Notes: a model not told the origin generated them from the letters alone. 64,000 bases of DNA from Bradyrhizobium campsiandrae (GCF_014529705.1 NZ_JAANIH010000019.1:1-64000), one strand, 5' to 3'. Positions 28,352 through 37,524 are shown, counted from the stretch's first letter. Program-made: numbers and translations.

Positions 28352-29182
28352 TCACGCTTCGGCATCGGTGGAAAGCGAAACGGCTTTCCATGCCTCGAAC
28401 TCGGCCTGCAGCGAGATCAGCTTGTCATCCACCAGCCGCACGGCGTCGCTGCCGAGCAGCAGATGTGTCGGCGGATCCGCCGACAATGCGACTTTCAACA
28501 TCGCTTGCGCGGCCTTCGCGGGATCGCCGAGCTGCTTGCCGCTCAGCTCCATGCGCCGTTTGCGGATCGGATCGATGATCGTGTCGTAATCTCCGATCGC
28601 TCGTGCTGCCCTCACCATCGATCGCCCGGCCCAGTCGGTGCGGAAGCTGCCGGGCTCGACCGCTGTCACCCTGATGCCTAGCTCCCTGACTTCCTTGCCG
28701 AGGGATTCGGAGATCCCTTCCAGCGCAAACTTGCTGCCGTGGTAATAGCTCAAGCCCGGCAGCGTCATGATCCCGCCCATTGACGTGATGTTCAGAATAT
28801 GTCCGGCATGGCGCTTGCGCATGAAAGGCAGCACGGCCTGGATCATCGCCACGGCGCCAAACACGTTGACCTCGAACTGCCGCCGCAAATCGTCGATCGA
28901 CGATTCTTCCAGGATGCCCTCATGGCCATAGCCGGCGTTGTTCACGAGAACGTCGATCGCCCCGATCCTGCTTTCGATGTCGGCCACCGCAGGGGCGATC
29001 GCGCCGGTCTCGGTGATGTCCAGGAGCACCGCGTGCGCGCCGTGACCGAACGCTTCGAAGCTCTGCCGGTCGGCGTCCTTGCGCACGGTGCCAACGACGC
29101 TGTGTCCGTCGCTTAGCGCCGCCTCCGCCAATGCCCGGCCGAAGCCGGAGGACACGCCGGTGATGAGGAAGGTCTTTGCCAT
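28352..29182 (-). CDS. SDR family oxidoreductase
   Basis: A protein of 276 residues from ATG 29182 (MAKTFLITG); the frame continues to 29284 without coding character. It has cofactor motif TGVSSGFGRALAEAAL, then NNAGYGHEGILEE, catalytic Ser in ITSMGGI, and YYHGSKFALEGISESL with Tyr and Lys. The TVRKDADRQSFE segment with Arg-Lys after the second strand fits NADP preference. It belongs to the classical SDR subgroup often annotated as oxidoreductase or short-chain dehydrogenase with unknown substrate. It is divergent from a LysR gene that probably controls it. Confidence 0.88.
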   Translation of the reverse strand: MAKTFLITGVSSGFGRALAEAALSDGHSVVGTVRKDADRQSFEAFGHGAHAVLLDITETGAIAPAVADIESRIGAIDVLVNNAGYGHEGILEESSIDDLRRQFEVNVFGAVAMIQAVLPFMRKRHAGHILNITSMGGIMTLPGLSYYHGSKFALEGISESLGKEVRELGIRVTAVEPGSFRTDWAGRSMVRAARAIGDYDTIIDPIRKRRMELSGKQLGDPAKAAQAMLKVALSADPPTHLLLGSDAVRLVDDKLISLQAEFEAWKAVSLSTDAEA

Positions 29183-29229
29183 GTGAGAAGCCTTTCGGGT
29201 CACGTTTGTGGGCCCAATATAGGCGGGTT

Positions 29230-29245
29230 GATTAATGCAATAATC
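29230..29245. promoter_or_regulatory. Candidate LysR operator
   Basis: GATTAATGCAATAATC is a nearly perfect 16-bp palindrome (one mismatched base pair) in the 71-bp space between the divergent SDR and LysR genes. It includes a T-N11-A core, as expected for LysR-type proteins. Position and form support it; binding is inferred. Confidence 0.5.
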
Positions 29246-29253
29246 GGCATAAA

Positions 29254-30258
29254 ATGGCACGACCTGATGCAAAATATCGCACAATGCTTCACACCGGTCT
29301 GTTCGAGCTGAATGCCGTTGCCGCGATTTCGGCCCATCGCAGTTTTCGCGCGGCTGCGACCGAGCTCGGTATTTCGCCCTCGGCCCTGAGCCATGCGATC
29401 GCCGTACTCGAAAAACGGCTCGGCGTCCGCCTCATCAATCGCACCACGCGCAGCGTGTCGTTGTCGGAAGCGGGTGAGCGGTTCCTGGCACGGATCAGTC
29501 CCGCGTTGCGCGAGATCGCCGGCGCGATGGAAGACGTGAACGCATTTCGCGACACGCCGACGGGAACGCTTCGCATCAATCTGAAAGAGCGCGCCGCGCA
29601 CCAGATCTTCCGTCCGGTCGTCGGCAAGTTCCTGCGGCGCTATCCCGACATGAACGTCGAGCTGGTGCTGGAGGGGCGCCACATCGACATCGTTGCGGAA
29701 GGATTCGACGCCGGCATTCGGCTGGCCGAAGCCGTGCCCCAAGATATGGTGTCCATCGCCTGCGGTCCGGCGTCACGTTTCCTCGTCGTGGGCGCACCGG
29801 ATTATTTCGCGCGCAATCCATTGCCCAAATCGCCATCTGATCTTCTCAATCACGCCTGCATCCGCAGGCGGATGCCGGGTGGCAAGCTCTATCACTGGGA
29901 GTTCGAGAAGCGCGGGGAGGAGATCACCTTGGACGTGCCGGGCAGACTTACGCTCGACAATGACGGGCTGATGGTCGAAGCTGCGCTCGACGGGTTGGGC
30001 CTCGCGTTCGTCAGTGATTTCTGGGTGGCGAAGCACATCGCCGATGGAGCGTTGCAAGCCGTGCTGGACGACTGGACGCCGCCATTCCCCGGCCTGCGCC
30101 TTTACTATCCCCGGCACCGCCACATGACCGCCGGGCTTCGTGCCTTCATCGATCTGCTGCGGGAGGAAAACAAGGCAGAACGCAAGGCGGCATCGATATC
30201 GGCGGTCGGCAAGACGCGCAAGGCGACCGCGGCAAAGACGCTCGTGGCTCAGACATAG
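29254..30258 (+). CDS. LysR-family regulator, divergent from SDR gene
   Basis: A protein of 334 residues; ATG 29284 (MLHTGLFELNAV) would give the more usual N-terminus and leave more room for the operator at 29230. The winged HTH is FELNAVAAISAHRSFRAAATELGISPSALSHAIAVLEKRLGVRLINRTTRSVSL. The effector domain follows (GTLRINLKERAA and ALDGLGLAFVSDFWV). A basic, Ala/Lys-rich C-terminal tail of about 30 residues is unusual. It resembles regulators that control an adjacent divergent oxidoreductase, so the SDR gene is the likely target. Confidence 0.88.
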   Translation: MARPDAKYRTMLHTGLFELNAVAAISAHRSFRAAATELGISPSALSHAIAVLEKRLGVRLINRTTRSVSLSEAGERFLARISPALREIAGAMEDVNAFRDTPTGTLRINLKERAAHQIFRPVVGKFLRRYPDMNVELVLEGRHIDIVAEGFDAGIRLAEAVPQDMVSIACGPASRFLVVGAPDYFARNPLPKSPSDLLNHACIRRRMPGGKLYHWEFEKRGEEITLDVPGRLTLDNDGLMVEAALDGLGLAFVSDFWVAKHIADGALQAVLDDWTPPFPGLRLYYPRHRHMTAGLRAFIDLLREENKAERKAASISAVGKTRKATAAKTLVAQT

Positions 30259-30265
30259 ACGCCAG

Positions 30266-30508
30266 TCATCCCGCTCGGCGCAAGCGGGCCCTGCTTTCCC
30301 AACGATTCAGCATCTGACCGAGCTCACCGAGGGCGGGGGTCTCGTTGGTGTTGGCGGGGACGGCGGGGCTGAGCCAGCCCGGCTGCGTATAGCCGCCCGA
30401 GCGGCGAACCTCGGCCCGCCGTCTGCGGGACTGGACATCGCGCGTGATATAGCCGGCCGCATACGCGATCCCGAGCAACACGATCAACGTAATGACACCT
30501 TGCACCAT
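30266..30508 (-). CDS. Small single-pass membrane protein, uncharacterised
   Basis: A protein of 80 residues from ATG 30508 with a GGAGG about 15 bases upstream. One transmembrane helix (VQGVITLIVLLGIAYAAGYI) is followed by a basic cytoplasmic segment (RDVQSRRRRAEVRRSGGY) and a Pro/Thr stretch. It is not a family I recognise. The frame open to 30700 is not coding upstream of this Met. It is convergent with the LysR gene, with 7 bp between stops. Confidence 0.5.
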   Translation of the reverse strand: MVQGVITLIVLLGIAYAAGYITRDVQSRRRRAEVRRSGGYTQPGWLSPAVPANTNETPALGELGQMLNRWESRARLRRAG

Positions 30509-31005
30509 CAGCTGCGGCCCTTTCCTCCCAGTTTTTTGGGCAGCGATCGGGGCAGCGTCAAGGCTTGACGAAGCCCAAAATGGGGCCGCGAGGGCGCGCG
30601 AATTGTTGCGTTGCGCCGCTCGGAGACACGATGCGTCCCGCGCGGAATGGGAAAAAATCCGGCGGCAATATGGCTTACCGGCTTGGCCATGATCTGGCAT
30701 GCATTGGCCATCGCGGTCGCCGGCGAGCCGTCAGGAGAGTGCGCAACCAATCGATCAGCTTTGCACCGTCAGGACTGTCCCTTCCAGGTGTTTCTGGTCG
30801 AAGCCGCCACCGTTTCTTGTCCCATCCCTGTTTCGAATGCTGGACCAAAACGCGGCGCAAGAAAAGTCGGCAGCTTCACAATTGCTCGCTTTAGTTGCGC
30901 GTTAAATTGCATTCGCGGCTCTCGCAACCGAAAGTGAATGGGGCTAACCTCGCACTTGCTCGGCCGGATCAACCGGCCAGCCGAACATGATCCGGGAGGA
31001 CGCGA
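30509..31005. other. Intergenic region without recognised gene
   Basis: About 500 bp. Short frames on both strands lack ribosome sites and family motifs. It probably holds the promoters of the small membrane protein (minus) and the SMP-30 gene (plus). No clear repeat was seen. Confidence 0.5.
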
Positions 31006-32229
31006 ATGACACGCCAACAGCAGCGTGAACAGGATGCTGCGCTTTCACGACGGACGCTGGTGCAGGGGCTTGCGCTCGGGGCCGCGGCGACGCTGGCCGG
31101 AACCGGCACCGCGCTGGCACAGACCGGACCCGCCGCCCCACCGACGACGGTCACCACACCGCCGCGCGACTTCAGCCCTCGCGGCGCGCCCACCACCTAT
31201 TTCTGGGATCCCGACATCATCGCGGTCGATCCCTCCTTCAACGATCTCGCGCAGCCCAACACCGCGATCAAACGGCTCTACACCGGCGTGTTGTGGGCGG
31301 AAGGGCCGGCCTGGAGCGCGCAGGGCCGCTATCTGCTCTGGAGCGACATCCCCAACAACCGGCAGATGCGCTGGAGCGAGGATGATGGCCACGTCAGCGT
31401 GTTCCGGACGCCCTCGAACTACAGCAATGGCAACTCGTTCGACTTCCAGGGTCGCCAGCTCTCCTGCGAGCATCTGACCCGACGGGTCACGCGCTACGAG
31501 AACGACGGCACCGCCACGATCCTCTGCGACAGCTACAATGGCAAGAAGCTGAACTCGCCGAACGACGTCGTCGCCCATCCCGACGGCAGCTACTGGTTCA
31601 CCGATCCGCCCTATGGCGGCCAGCTCTATGAAGGCGAGCCCGACGCAGCGGGCGGGCCGAGCAATACGGGCGGCAAGCTCAATCCGAAGATCGGACAGCC
31701 GGCAGGCTTCGCGCCGAGCAAGCGCGAGCTGCCGACCAATTGCTATCGCATCGATCCTTCTGGCCGCGTCGATCTCGTCGTCACCGAGGAGCAGGTGCCG
31801 GATCCCAACGGCCTGTGCTTCTCGCCGGACTACAAGAAGCTCTACGTCGTCTCGACCGGCAAGGGACCGGGCGACACCGGCCCCGGCGGCAAGGGCGAAG
31901 TCTTCGTGTTCGACGTCGGCAGCGACAACAAGCTATCGAACCAAAAGAGGTTCAGCGACTTCATGATCGACGGCATCAAGTGCGGGCCCGATGGCGTGCG
32001 CTGCGACGTCAACGGCAATGTCTGGGCCTCCAGCAATGCCGGCCGCGCGGTTGGCTACAACGGCGTGACGGTGTGGTCGCCGGACGGCAAGCTGCTCGGC
32101 CGCATTCGCCTGCCTGAAGTCTGCGGCAACATCACCTTCGGCGGTCCCAAGCGCAACCGCCTGTTCATGGCCGCGAGCCAGTCGCTCTATGCGGTGTACA
32201 CCGCCACGCAAGGCGCGGGGCCGGGCTGA
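31006..32229 (+). CDS. SMP-30/gluconolactonase-family protein with Tat signal
   Basis: A protein of 407 residues. A twin-arginine signal (LSRRTLVQGLALGAAATLAG) sends it to the periplasm folded. The six-bladed propeller has typical SMP-30 motifs: LWAEGPAWSAQGRYLLWSDI with the metal Glu, NSPNDVVAHPDGSYWFTDPPYG with metal Asn, VPDPNGLCFSPDYKKLYV with metal Asn-Gly and IDGIKCGPDGVRCDVNGNVWAS with metal Asp. It is a calcium-dependent lactone hydrolase, perhaps acting on sugar lactones. RBS GGAGG lies upstream. A strong hairpin follows the stop. Confidence 0.9.
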   Translation: MTRQQQREQDAALSRRTLVQGLALGAAATLAGTGTALAQTGPAAPPTTVTTPPRDFSPRGAPTTYFWDPDIIAVDPSFNDLAQPNTAIKRLYTGVLWAEGPAWSAQGRYLLWSDIPNNRQMRWSEDDGHVSVFRTPSNYSNGNSFDFQGRQLSCEHLTRRVTRYENDGTATILCDSYNGKKLNSPNDVVAHPDGSYWFTDPPYGGQLYEGEPDAAGGPSNTGGKLNPKIGQPAGFAPSKRELPTNCYRIDPSGRVDLVVTEEQVPDPNGLCFSPDYKKLYVVSTGKGPGDTGPGGKGEVFVFDVGSDNKLSNQKRFSDFMIDGIKCGPDGVRCDVNGNVWASSNAGRAVGYNGVTVWSPDGKLLGRIRLPEVCGNITFGGPKRNRLFMAASQSLYAVYTATQGAGPG

Positions 32230-32251
32230 GCACATGCGAGCTGAATTGGAC

Positions 32252-32279
32252 GAGGCGCCAGCCTGCCCGCTGGCGCCTC
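32252..32279 (+). terminator. Hairpin after SMP-30 gene
   Basis: GAGGCGCCAG (32252-32261) pairs with CTGGCGCCTC (32270-32279) as a perfect 10-bp stem with an 8-nt loop, 22 bp past the stop. No T-run follows, so termination strength is uncertain. Confidence 0.6.
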
Positions 32280-32313
32280 GAACATGAATCCGATTCTTCA
32301 CGAGGACAGGCAC

Positions 32314-32829
32314 ATGACCATCACCGTTCGTCCCATGACCCTGCAGGAAACTGCGATGATCATCGAATATTTTCACTCAGCGACGCCAGAGCATTTGGAG
32401 ATGCTCGGCGTCGATCCGTCCCGACTGCCACAGGCATCGCATTGGCAGCGGCTCTACGCGCAGATGTTCGACCAGCCGATCGAGCAGAGAGGCGGCTTCC
32501 TGGTGAGCTGGCTTAACCATGACCAGCTGGTCGGATTCTCGACCGCTGACAAGATCCGTGTTGGCCAGCAGGCCAATATGCATCTTCACGTCATCGAAGC
32601 CTCGCAACGAAAGCAAGGTATCGGCGTCGCCTGCGTCAGGCAGACCGTCGAACTCTATTTCCAGACCCTCAAGCTGAAGCAGCTCTTCTGTGAGCCCAAC
32701 GCGTTCAATGTGGCTCCGAACCGAACCCTCCAAAAGGCGGGCTTCAAGTACGTCAAGACGCACATGACCGTCCCCGGCCCGCTCAACTTTCATCAGGCCG
32801 TCAATCGCTGGGTGATCGACAGAAGTTGA
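32314..32829 (+). CDS. GNAT family N-acetyltransferase
   Basis: A protein of 171 residues from ATG 32314, with GAGGA 7-8 bases upstream; ten more codons are open. GNAT elements are MTITVRPMTLQETAMIIEYFHS, MHLHVIEASQRKQGIGVACVRQTVELYF (the acetyl-CoA loop in the form RKQGIGVA) and EPNAFNVAPNRTLQKAGFKYV. It resembles acetyltransferases that act on small-molecule amines; the substrate is unknown. It lies between the SMP-30 and ddl genes on the same strand, with gaps of about 85-95 bp. Confidence 0.82.
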   Translation: MTITVRPMTLQETAMIIEYFHSATPEHLEMLGVDPSRLPQASHWQRLYAQMFDQPIEQRGGFLVSWLNHDQLVGFSTADKIRVGQQANMHLHVIEASQRKQGIGVACVRQTVELYFQTLKLKQLFCEPNAFNVAPNRTLQKAGFKYVKTHMTVPGPLNFHQAVNRWVIDRS

Positions 32830-32925
32830 AGGCAAGCGAAGAGCCCCGCCGGCGAATTCATGCTTTGCGCATCCTGCTTCGCAGGCAGCACGTGACTTCC
32901 GGGCAAAGCGCGTGATAATTGAGCC

Positions 32926-34044
32926 ATGGCAGACAAAATTCGCGTCGTGGTTCTCTATGGCGGCAGATCCGGCGAGCACGAGGTCTCGCTGAAATCGGCG
33001 GCCTCCGTGCTCCGTCATCTCGACCGTTCGCGCTTTGAGGTGATCCCTGTTTCCATCGACAAGACGGGCCGCTGGCAATGGAACGATCTGGCTGCGATCG
33101 ATCCGGCACAGGCGTCGTTGCCGATCCTGCCCGATGCGCCGGAGATGCGGCTCGCCAGAGGCATTGACGGACGCGGCGTTCTCATGCCGGTTGTTGACGG
33201 TGCAAGCGGCCCGATCGCGATCGACGTCGTGTTTCCGGTCATGCACGGCCCCCTGTGCGAGGACGGCACCGTGCAGGGTCTTCTGGAGCTCGCGGAGGTC
33301 GCCTATGTCGGGTCCGGCGTTCTCGCCTCCGCCGTCAGCATGGACAAGGATGTCGCCAAGCGGCTTGCACAATTCGCCGGCGTGCCGGTCGCGCCCTATC
33401 GCGTGCTCACCCGCAAGGCCTTCGCCGCGGATCGCGCGGCAGCTCTCGCCAAGGCGATCGAGGGCCTGAATCTTCCGGTGTTCGTCAAGCCGTGCAACAT
33501 GGGCTCCAGCGTCGGCATTCACAAGGTCAAGACCTCCGATGCGCTCGGGCCCGCGCTCGACGATGCGTTTCGCTACGATCTCAAGGTGCTGGTCGAACAG
33601 GGCATCGATGCCCGCGAGATCGAGGTCGCCGTGCTCGAGGGCGAGACGCTGTTTGCGAGCGTCGCCAGCGAGCTTAATCCCAACGCCCATCACGAATTCT
33701 ATTCCTACGAGGCCAAATATCTCGACCCCGACGGCGCGCGCGTCGATCTTCCGGCAAGGCTCGATGCCGCCCAGATGGAACGCGTGCGCGCGCTGGCGGT
33801 GCAGGTGTTCGCGGCACTCGAATGCAGCGACCTCGCGCGCGTCGATTTCTTCCTCGATCGGAAAACCGGCGAATTCTGCTTCAATGAGATCAACACCCTG
33901 CCCGGCTTCACGTCGATCAGCATGTATCCGAAGATGATGGAAGCCTCTGGCGTGCCATATGACGAGCTGCTGACGCGCCTCGTCCATCTGGCGCTGGACC
34001 GCTACCGGCAGCGACATGCGCTGGAACGGGGCTATTCGAGCTAG
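32926..34044 (+). CDS. ddl: D-alanine--D-alanine ligase
   Basis: A protein of 372 residues with the ATP-grasp layout. The N-domain is VVVLYGGRSGEHEVSLKSA, then FPVMHGPLCEDGTVQGLLELAEVAYVGSGVLASAVSMDK. The ATP loop is FVKPCNMGSSVGIHKV, the central domain is EIEVAVLEGE and metal binding is RVDFFLDRKTGEFCFNEINTLPGFTSISMYPKM. It ligates two D-alanines for peptidoglycan. Length fits the longer DdlA-type. It lies outside the division cluster where the second Ddl of such genomes sits, so it is probably an additional copy. Confidence 0.96.
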   Translation: MADKIRVVVLYGGRSGEHEVSLKSAASVLRHLDRSRFEVIPVSIDKTGRWQWNDLAAIDPAQASLPILPDAPEMRLARGIDGRGVLMPVVDGASGPIAIDVVFPVMHGPLCEDGTVQGLLELAEVAYVGSGVLASAVSMDKDVAKRLAQFAGVPVAPYRVLTRKAFAADRAAALAKAIEGLNLPVFVKPCNMGSSVGIHKVKTSDALGPALDDAFRYDLKVLVEQGIDAREIEVAVLEGETLFASVASELNPNAHHEFYSYEAKYLDPDGARVDLPARLDAAQMERVRALAVQVFAALECSDLARVDFFLDRKTGEFCFNEINTLPGFTSISMYPKMMEASGVPYDELLTRLVHLALDRYRQRHALERGYSS

Positions 34045-34367
34045 GTTAGCGGCAGGCTACTCTCTGTTCTTGTAGCCCGGATGGGACAAAGCGAAATCCG
34101 GGGTCTGCACGCGCGGCAACGAAGGCCCCGGATTGCGCTTCGCTGCATGCGGGCTACGACTGAGCAGCAGCGTTGCCACGCATGCCCATCGACGAAATCT
34201 GCATGCCTGCATGCGGAATAGCGCCCTGCCGTGCCCGATATTTACGCAGCTAGACTTTAGTCCCCTTCGTACACCCCTGAATACAGTTTCACTTGCCGAG
34301 GATGCTCTCGACGTTATAGTCGCGCCCCAATAGCTCAAAGAAGCTTGGTTCAAAGGGAGAGAACAAT
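34045..34367. other. Intergenic region with palindromic repeat
   Basis: The 323-bp gap holds the repeat at 34072-34157 and then the upstream region of the ABC transporter operon. The binding-protein gene has RBS GGGAG. No gene was seen. Confidence 0.5.
34072..34157. repeat. Dispersed palindromic repeat (GTAGCCCGGATG type)
   Basis: GTAGCCCGGATG at 34072 and GCATGCGGGCTAC at 34145-34157 form the outer arms. CGAAATCCGGGG and CCCCGGATTGCG form the inner arms. This kind of element is widespread between genes in bradyrhizobia and related bacteria. Confidence 0.8.
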
Positions 34368-35612
34368 ATGAATAAAGCACTCTCTGGTGCATTGCGAAGT
34401 GCGTTTGGTGCGGCCGCGGCGAGCGTGGTGTTAGCAGCCTCAAATGCGGCCTTTGCGGCCGATCCAATCAAGATCGGCGTGATCGCGGAAGCGCAGGCCA
34501 TCGCCGGCGCATCGATCCCGCAGGCGGCGCAGCTCGCCGCCGACGAGATCAACGCCAGCGGCGGCGTCGATGGCCGCAAGATCGAGATCATCGGTTACGA
34601 CAATCACTCCTCCTCGGCAGATTCGGTACGCGCCTTCCAGCGCGCGGTGAACGAGGACAAGGTCAACGTCGTCATCGCCAGTTACATCAGCGAGGTCGTG
34701 CTGGCGCTGGAGCCATGGGCATCCCGACTGAAGACGCCGTTCGTAACGCCGGGTGCGGCCTCCAACGAGATCAGCAAGAGCGTCCACGCCGATTACGAGA
34801 AGAACAAGTACACCTTCCACGGCTATCTGACCTCGGCGGCGCTCGCGCTCTCGGTTTGCGACGGCGCCAAGGACCTGCTCGTCGACAAGCTGCACATGAA
34901 GACGGCCGTCATCATGAGCGAGGACGCTGCCTGGACCAAGCCGCTTGACGTCGGCTACGAGGAATGCCTGCCTAAGGTCGGGCTGAAGGTGCTCGACCAC
35001 ATCCGCTTCTCGCCTGATACCACCGACTTCACCCCGATCTTCAACAAGATCGAGGGCGCCAAGCCCGACGTGATCATCACCGGTATCTCCCATGTCGGCG
35101 TGCAGCCGACGGTGCAGTGGAAGAACCAGCAGGTGCCGATCCCGATGTTCGGCATCTCCTCGCAGGCCACCAACGAGACCTTCGGCAAGGACACCAACCA
35201 GGCCGCCGAAGGCGTGCTCTATCAGGGCGTCTCGGGCCCCGGCGTCGCGGTGACGCCGAAGTCGGTGCCGTTCGCGGAAAACTTCAAGAAGAAGTTCGGC
35301 AACTATCCATCCTATGCCGGCTACACCGCCTATGACGAGGTCTATTACATCGCCGATGCCGTGAAGCGCGCGGGCTCGACTGAGGCCGACAGACTGGTCG
35401 ATGCGCTGGAGAAGACCGACTGGGAAGGCACGATCGGCCGCGTCCAGTTCTACGGCAAGGACGATCCGTTCACGCACTCGATCAAATACGGCAAGGGCCT
35501 GATCACCGGCCTGATGCTGCAATGGCAGGACGGCAAGCAGAGCGCGGTCTGGCCCAAGGACGTCGCCAAGGTCGACATCAAGTTCCCGAGCTTCATCAAG
35601 CTCAGCAACTGA
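34368..35612 (+). CDS. livK: Branched-chain-type ABC transporter binding protein, copy 1
   Basis: A protein of 414 residues with a signal peptide (about 1-30, NAAFAA). The type I periplasmic fold begins DPIKIGVIAEAQAIAGASIPQAAQLAADEINASGGVDGRKIEIIGYD. Further motifs are VVIASYISEVVLALEPWASRL, RFSPDTTDFTPIFNKIEGAKPDVI and YTAYDEVYYIADAVKRAG. It binds an amino acid or related amide; the Glu/Trp-rich hinge differs from classical LivK, so the ligand is open. It is the first gene of a five-gene operon, and a second paralogue closes the operon. Confidence 0.92.
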   Translation: MNKALSGALRSAFGAAAASVVLAASNAAFAADPIKIGVIAEAQAIAGASIPQAAQLAADEINASGGVDGRKIEIIGYDNHSSSADSVRAFQRAVNEDKVNVVIASYISEVVLALEPWASRLKTPFVTPGAASNEISKSVHADYEKNKYTFHGYLTSAALALSVCDGAKDLLVDKLHMKTAVIMSEDAAWTKPLDVGYEECLPKVGLKVLDHIRFSPDTTDFTPIFNKIEGAKPDVIITGISHVGVQPTVQWKNQQVPIPMFGISSQATNETFGKDTNQAAEGVLYQGVSGPGVAVTPKSVPFAENFKKKFGNYPSYAGYTAYDEVYYIADAVKRAGSTEADRLVDALEKTDWEGTIGRVQFYGKDDPFTHSIKYGKGLITGLMLQWQDGKQSAVWPKDVAKVDIKFPSFIKLSN

Positions 35613-35619
35613 TCGGAGC

Positions 35620-35646
35620 AGCTCCCGGGCCCACCTCCCGGGAGCT
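35620..35646 (+). promoter_or_regulatory. Intra-operon hairpin after binding-protein gene
   Basis: AGCTCCCGGG (35620-35629) pairs with CCCGGGAGCT (35637-35646), a perfect 10-bp stem with a 7-nt loop, 7 bp behind the stop codon. Such stems between a binding-protein gene and its permeases keep the first gene's message abundant. Confidence 0.7.
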
Positions 35647-35720
35647 TCCACTTGCGGCCCTGCACCTTCCCTCATAGCGGCAGCCCGCCTGCCAGTCATA
35701 GAGCAGATTGCCAACCATCA

Positions 35721-36596
35721 ATGCGAGCTTTCCAGATCCTGATCGATGGCTTTGCCATCAGCGCGCTCTACGCTCTCGGTGCCACCGGCTTCACGTTGAT
35801 CTTCGGCGTTTCCGGCGTCCTCAATCTCTCCCACGGTGCCATCATGGTGGCGGCAGCGGTGGCGGCCTGGGCCGCCGCGAGCGTGCTCAATGTCGGCACC
35901 TATGCCGGCGCGCTGATCGGCGTCGCCGTCGCGCTCCTCACGGCATTCGCCACCTACTTCGCGGTGGTGAAGCCCATCCAGGACTCGCGGCGCATCCCCA
36001 ATGAGGAGAAGGAGATCTTCGTCCTCACCGGAACGCTGCTGTGGGGCATCATGATCCAGGAGCTGATCGCCTATTTCTTCACCAACAACGCCAAGACAGT
36101 GCTGCCGATCGTCGAGGGCGTGGTCGAAATCCTCGGCGTCCGCACGCCGAAGAACGAGATCTTCACCGCTATCGTGTGCTGCCTCGTCATCGCCTTGCTG
36201 TGGCTCCTGGTGAACCGCACCCGCACCGGCAAGGCGGTGCTGGCGGCCTCGATGAACCCGCGCGGCGTCACGCTGCTGGGCCTCGAGCTCACCAACATCT
36301 ACATCGTTGTGTGGGCCATCTACGGCATTCTGGCCGGCATCGCCGGCGTGCTGCTCGGCATGTTCCTCGGCGTCAGCTCCTACAGCGTGGGACCGCTGAC
36401 CGCGAGCGCGTTCTCGATCGTCGTGCTCGGCGGTCTCGGCAGCGTCTCCGGCTCGCTGATCGCGGCCTTCGTGGTCGGTTATCTCGAAACGCTGACGGCC
36501 TATCTGGTCTCGCCAGCTTACCGCACCATTCCGGCGCTGCTGCTGCTGGTCTTCGTCATGTACATCCGGCCGCAGGGCCTGCTGGGGAGGCGCTGA
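35721..36596 (+). CDS. livH: Branched-chain-type ABC permease, LivH family
   Basis: A protein of 291 residues from ATG 35721 (MRAFQILIDGFAISALYAL); the frame opens earlier without coding sense. About eight membrane helices include GFTLIFGVSGVLNLSHGAIMV, the LivH signature with NLSHG. MNPRGVTLLGLELTNIYIVVWAIYG and FSIVVLGGLGSVSGSLIAAF form the EAA-like loop region that contacts the ATPase. It pairs with LivM encoded 1 bp downstream to make the membrane channel. Confidence 0.93.
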   Translation: MRAFQILIDGFAISALYALGATGFTLIFGVSGVLNLSHGAIMVAAAVAAWAAASVLNVGTYAGALIGVAVALLTAFATYFAVVKPIQDSRRIPNEEKEIFVLTGTLLWGIMIQELIAYFFTNNAKTVLPIVEGVVEILGVRTPKNEIFTAIVCCLVIALLWLLVNRTRTGKAVLAASMNPRGVTLLGLELTNIYIVVWAIYGILAGIAGVLLGMFLGVSSYSVGPLTASAFSIVVLGGLGSVSGSLIAAFVVGYLETLTAYLVSPAYRTIPALLLLVFVMYIRPQGLLGRR

Positions 36597-36597
36597 G

Positions 36598-37524
36598 ATG
36601 GCTGGTTTCCTGACCTCGCGCCTGTTCTTCGTCTCGCTGGCGCTCGTGATCATCGCGGCAACGCTGCCGCTTTACGTGTCCGGCTATGTGCTCGGGCTTC
36701 TGACCGTCGCGTTCTATTTCGGCGTGTTCGCGATGGCCTGGGACCTGCTCTTCGGATTTGCGGGCGAAGTGAATTTCGGGCCGACCTTCCTGATCGGCGT
36801 CGGCGCCTACACCGCCGGTATCCTCAATGCCCAGTTCGGCTGGTCGGTCTATCTCTGCATCGTGCTCGGGGCGCTCGCCTCAGTTATCGCCGGCCTCGTG
36901 CTGGCGCTGCCGGCGCTGCGCGTGCGCGGGCCGTATTTCGGCCTGACCACGCTGGTCGCGGTGTTGATGCTGCAGAACTTCATCGTCGTGTTTGCCGACC
37001 TGACCGGCGGGGAGATCGGTCTCACCATCCCCGACGTCATCACCATCAATGCCGGCGCCAATTACTGGATTGCGCTTGGCTTCATGACGATCTCGGCGGC
37101 GATCCTCTACGGCCTGTCGCAGTCCCCTGTTGGTCTCGTGCTGCAGGCCAGCGGCCAGGACCCGGTGCAGGCCGGCGCGCTTGGCTTCAACATCGTCAAG
37201 CACAAGCTCGCCGCCTTCATCGTCAGCGCGTTCTTCTCGGGGCTCTCAGGCGCGCTGCTGGTGTTCTATTTCGGCACCGCCTCGGTCGGCACCGTCGTCG
37301 ACGTCGCGGTCGGCGTCAACGTGATCGTCTCGGCCGTGCTCGGCGGAAGGCGCACCGTGCTTGGGGCGGCGCTGGGTGCGATCTTCCTGATCGTCGCCGG
37401 CGAGTTTTTGCGCCCCACGGGCGAGCTGGCGACCTTCATCGTCTCGGCGGTGGCCCTCCTCGTCGTCCTGTTCTTCCCCGGCGGCTTCCTAGGGGCGGCC
37501 CTCTCGCGCGAGGCTCGCTCGTGA
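36598..37524 (+). CDS. livM: Branched-chain-type ABC permease, LivM family
   Basis: A protein of 308 residues with about nine helices. LivM features are YVLGLLTVAFYFGVFAMAWDLLFGFAGEVNFGPTFLIGVGAYTAGIL, LPALRVRGPYFGLTTL and VNVIVSAVLGGRRTVLGAALGAIFL (ATPase contact). The start codon follows the livH stop directly, with GGGAGG upstream, and its own stop overlaps the start of the fused ATPase gene (TGATG). It partners LivH. Confidence 0.93.
   Translation: MAGFLTSRLFFVSLALVIIAATLPLYVSGYVLGLLTVAFYFGVFAMAWDLLFGFAGEVNFGPTFLIGVGAYTAGILNAQFGWSVYLCIVLGALASVIAGLVLALPALRVRGPYFGLTTLVAVLMLQNFIVVFADLTGGEIGLTIPDVITINAGANYWIALGFMTISAAILYGLSQSPVGLVLQASGQDPVQAGALGFNIVKHKLAAFIVSAFFSGLSGALLVFYFGTASVGTVVDVAVGVNVIVSAVLGGRRTVLGAALGAIFLIVAGEFLRPTGELATFIVSAVALLVVLFFPGGFLGAALSREARS

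Noticed and set aside
32377..34017. A 546-codon open frame on the minus strand opposite the GNAT and ddl genes
   Set aside because: It is antisense of two well-supported genes. High GC keeps the frame open, and it has no family motif.
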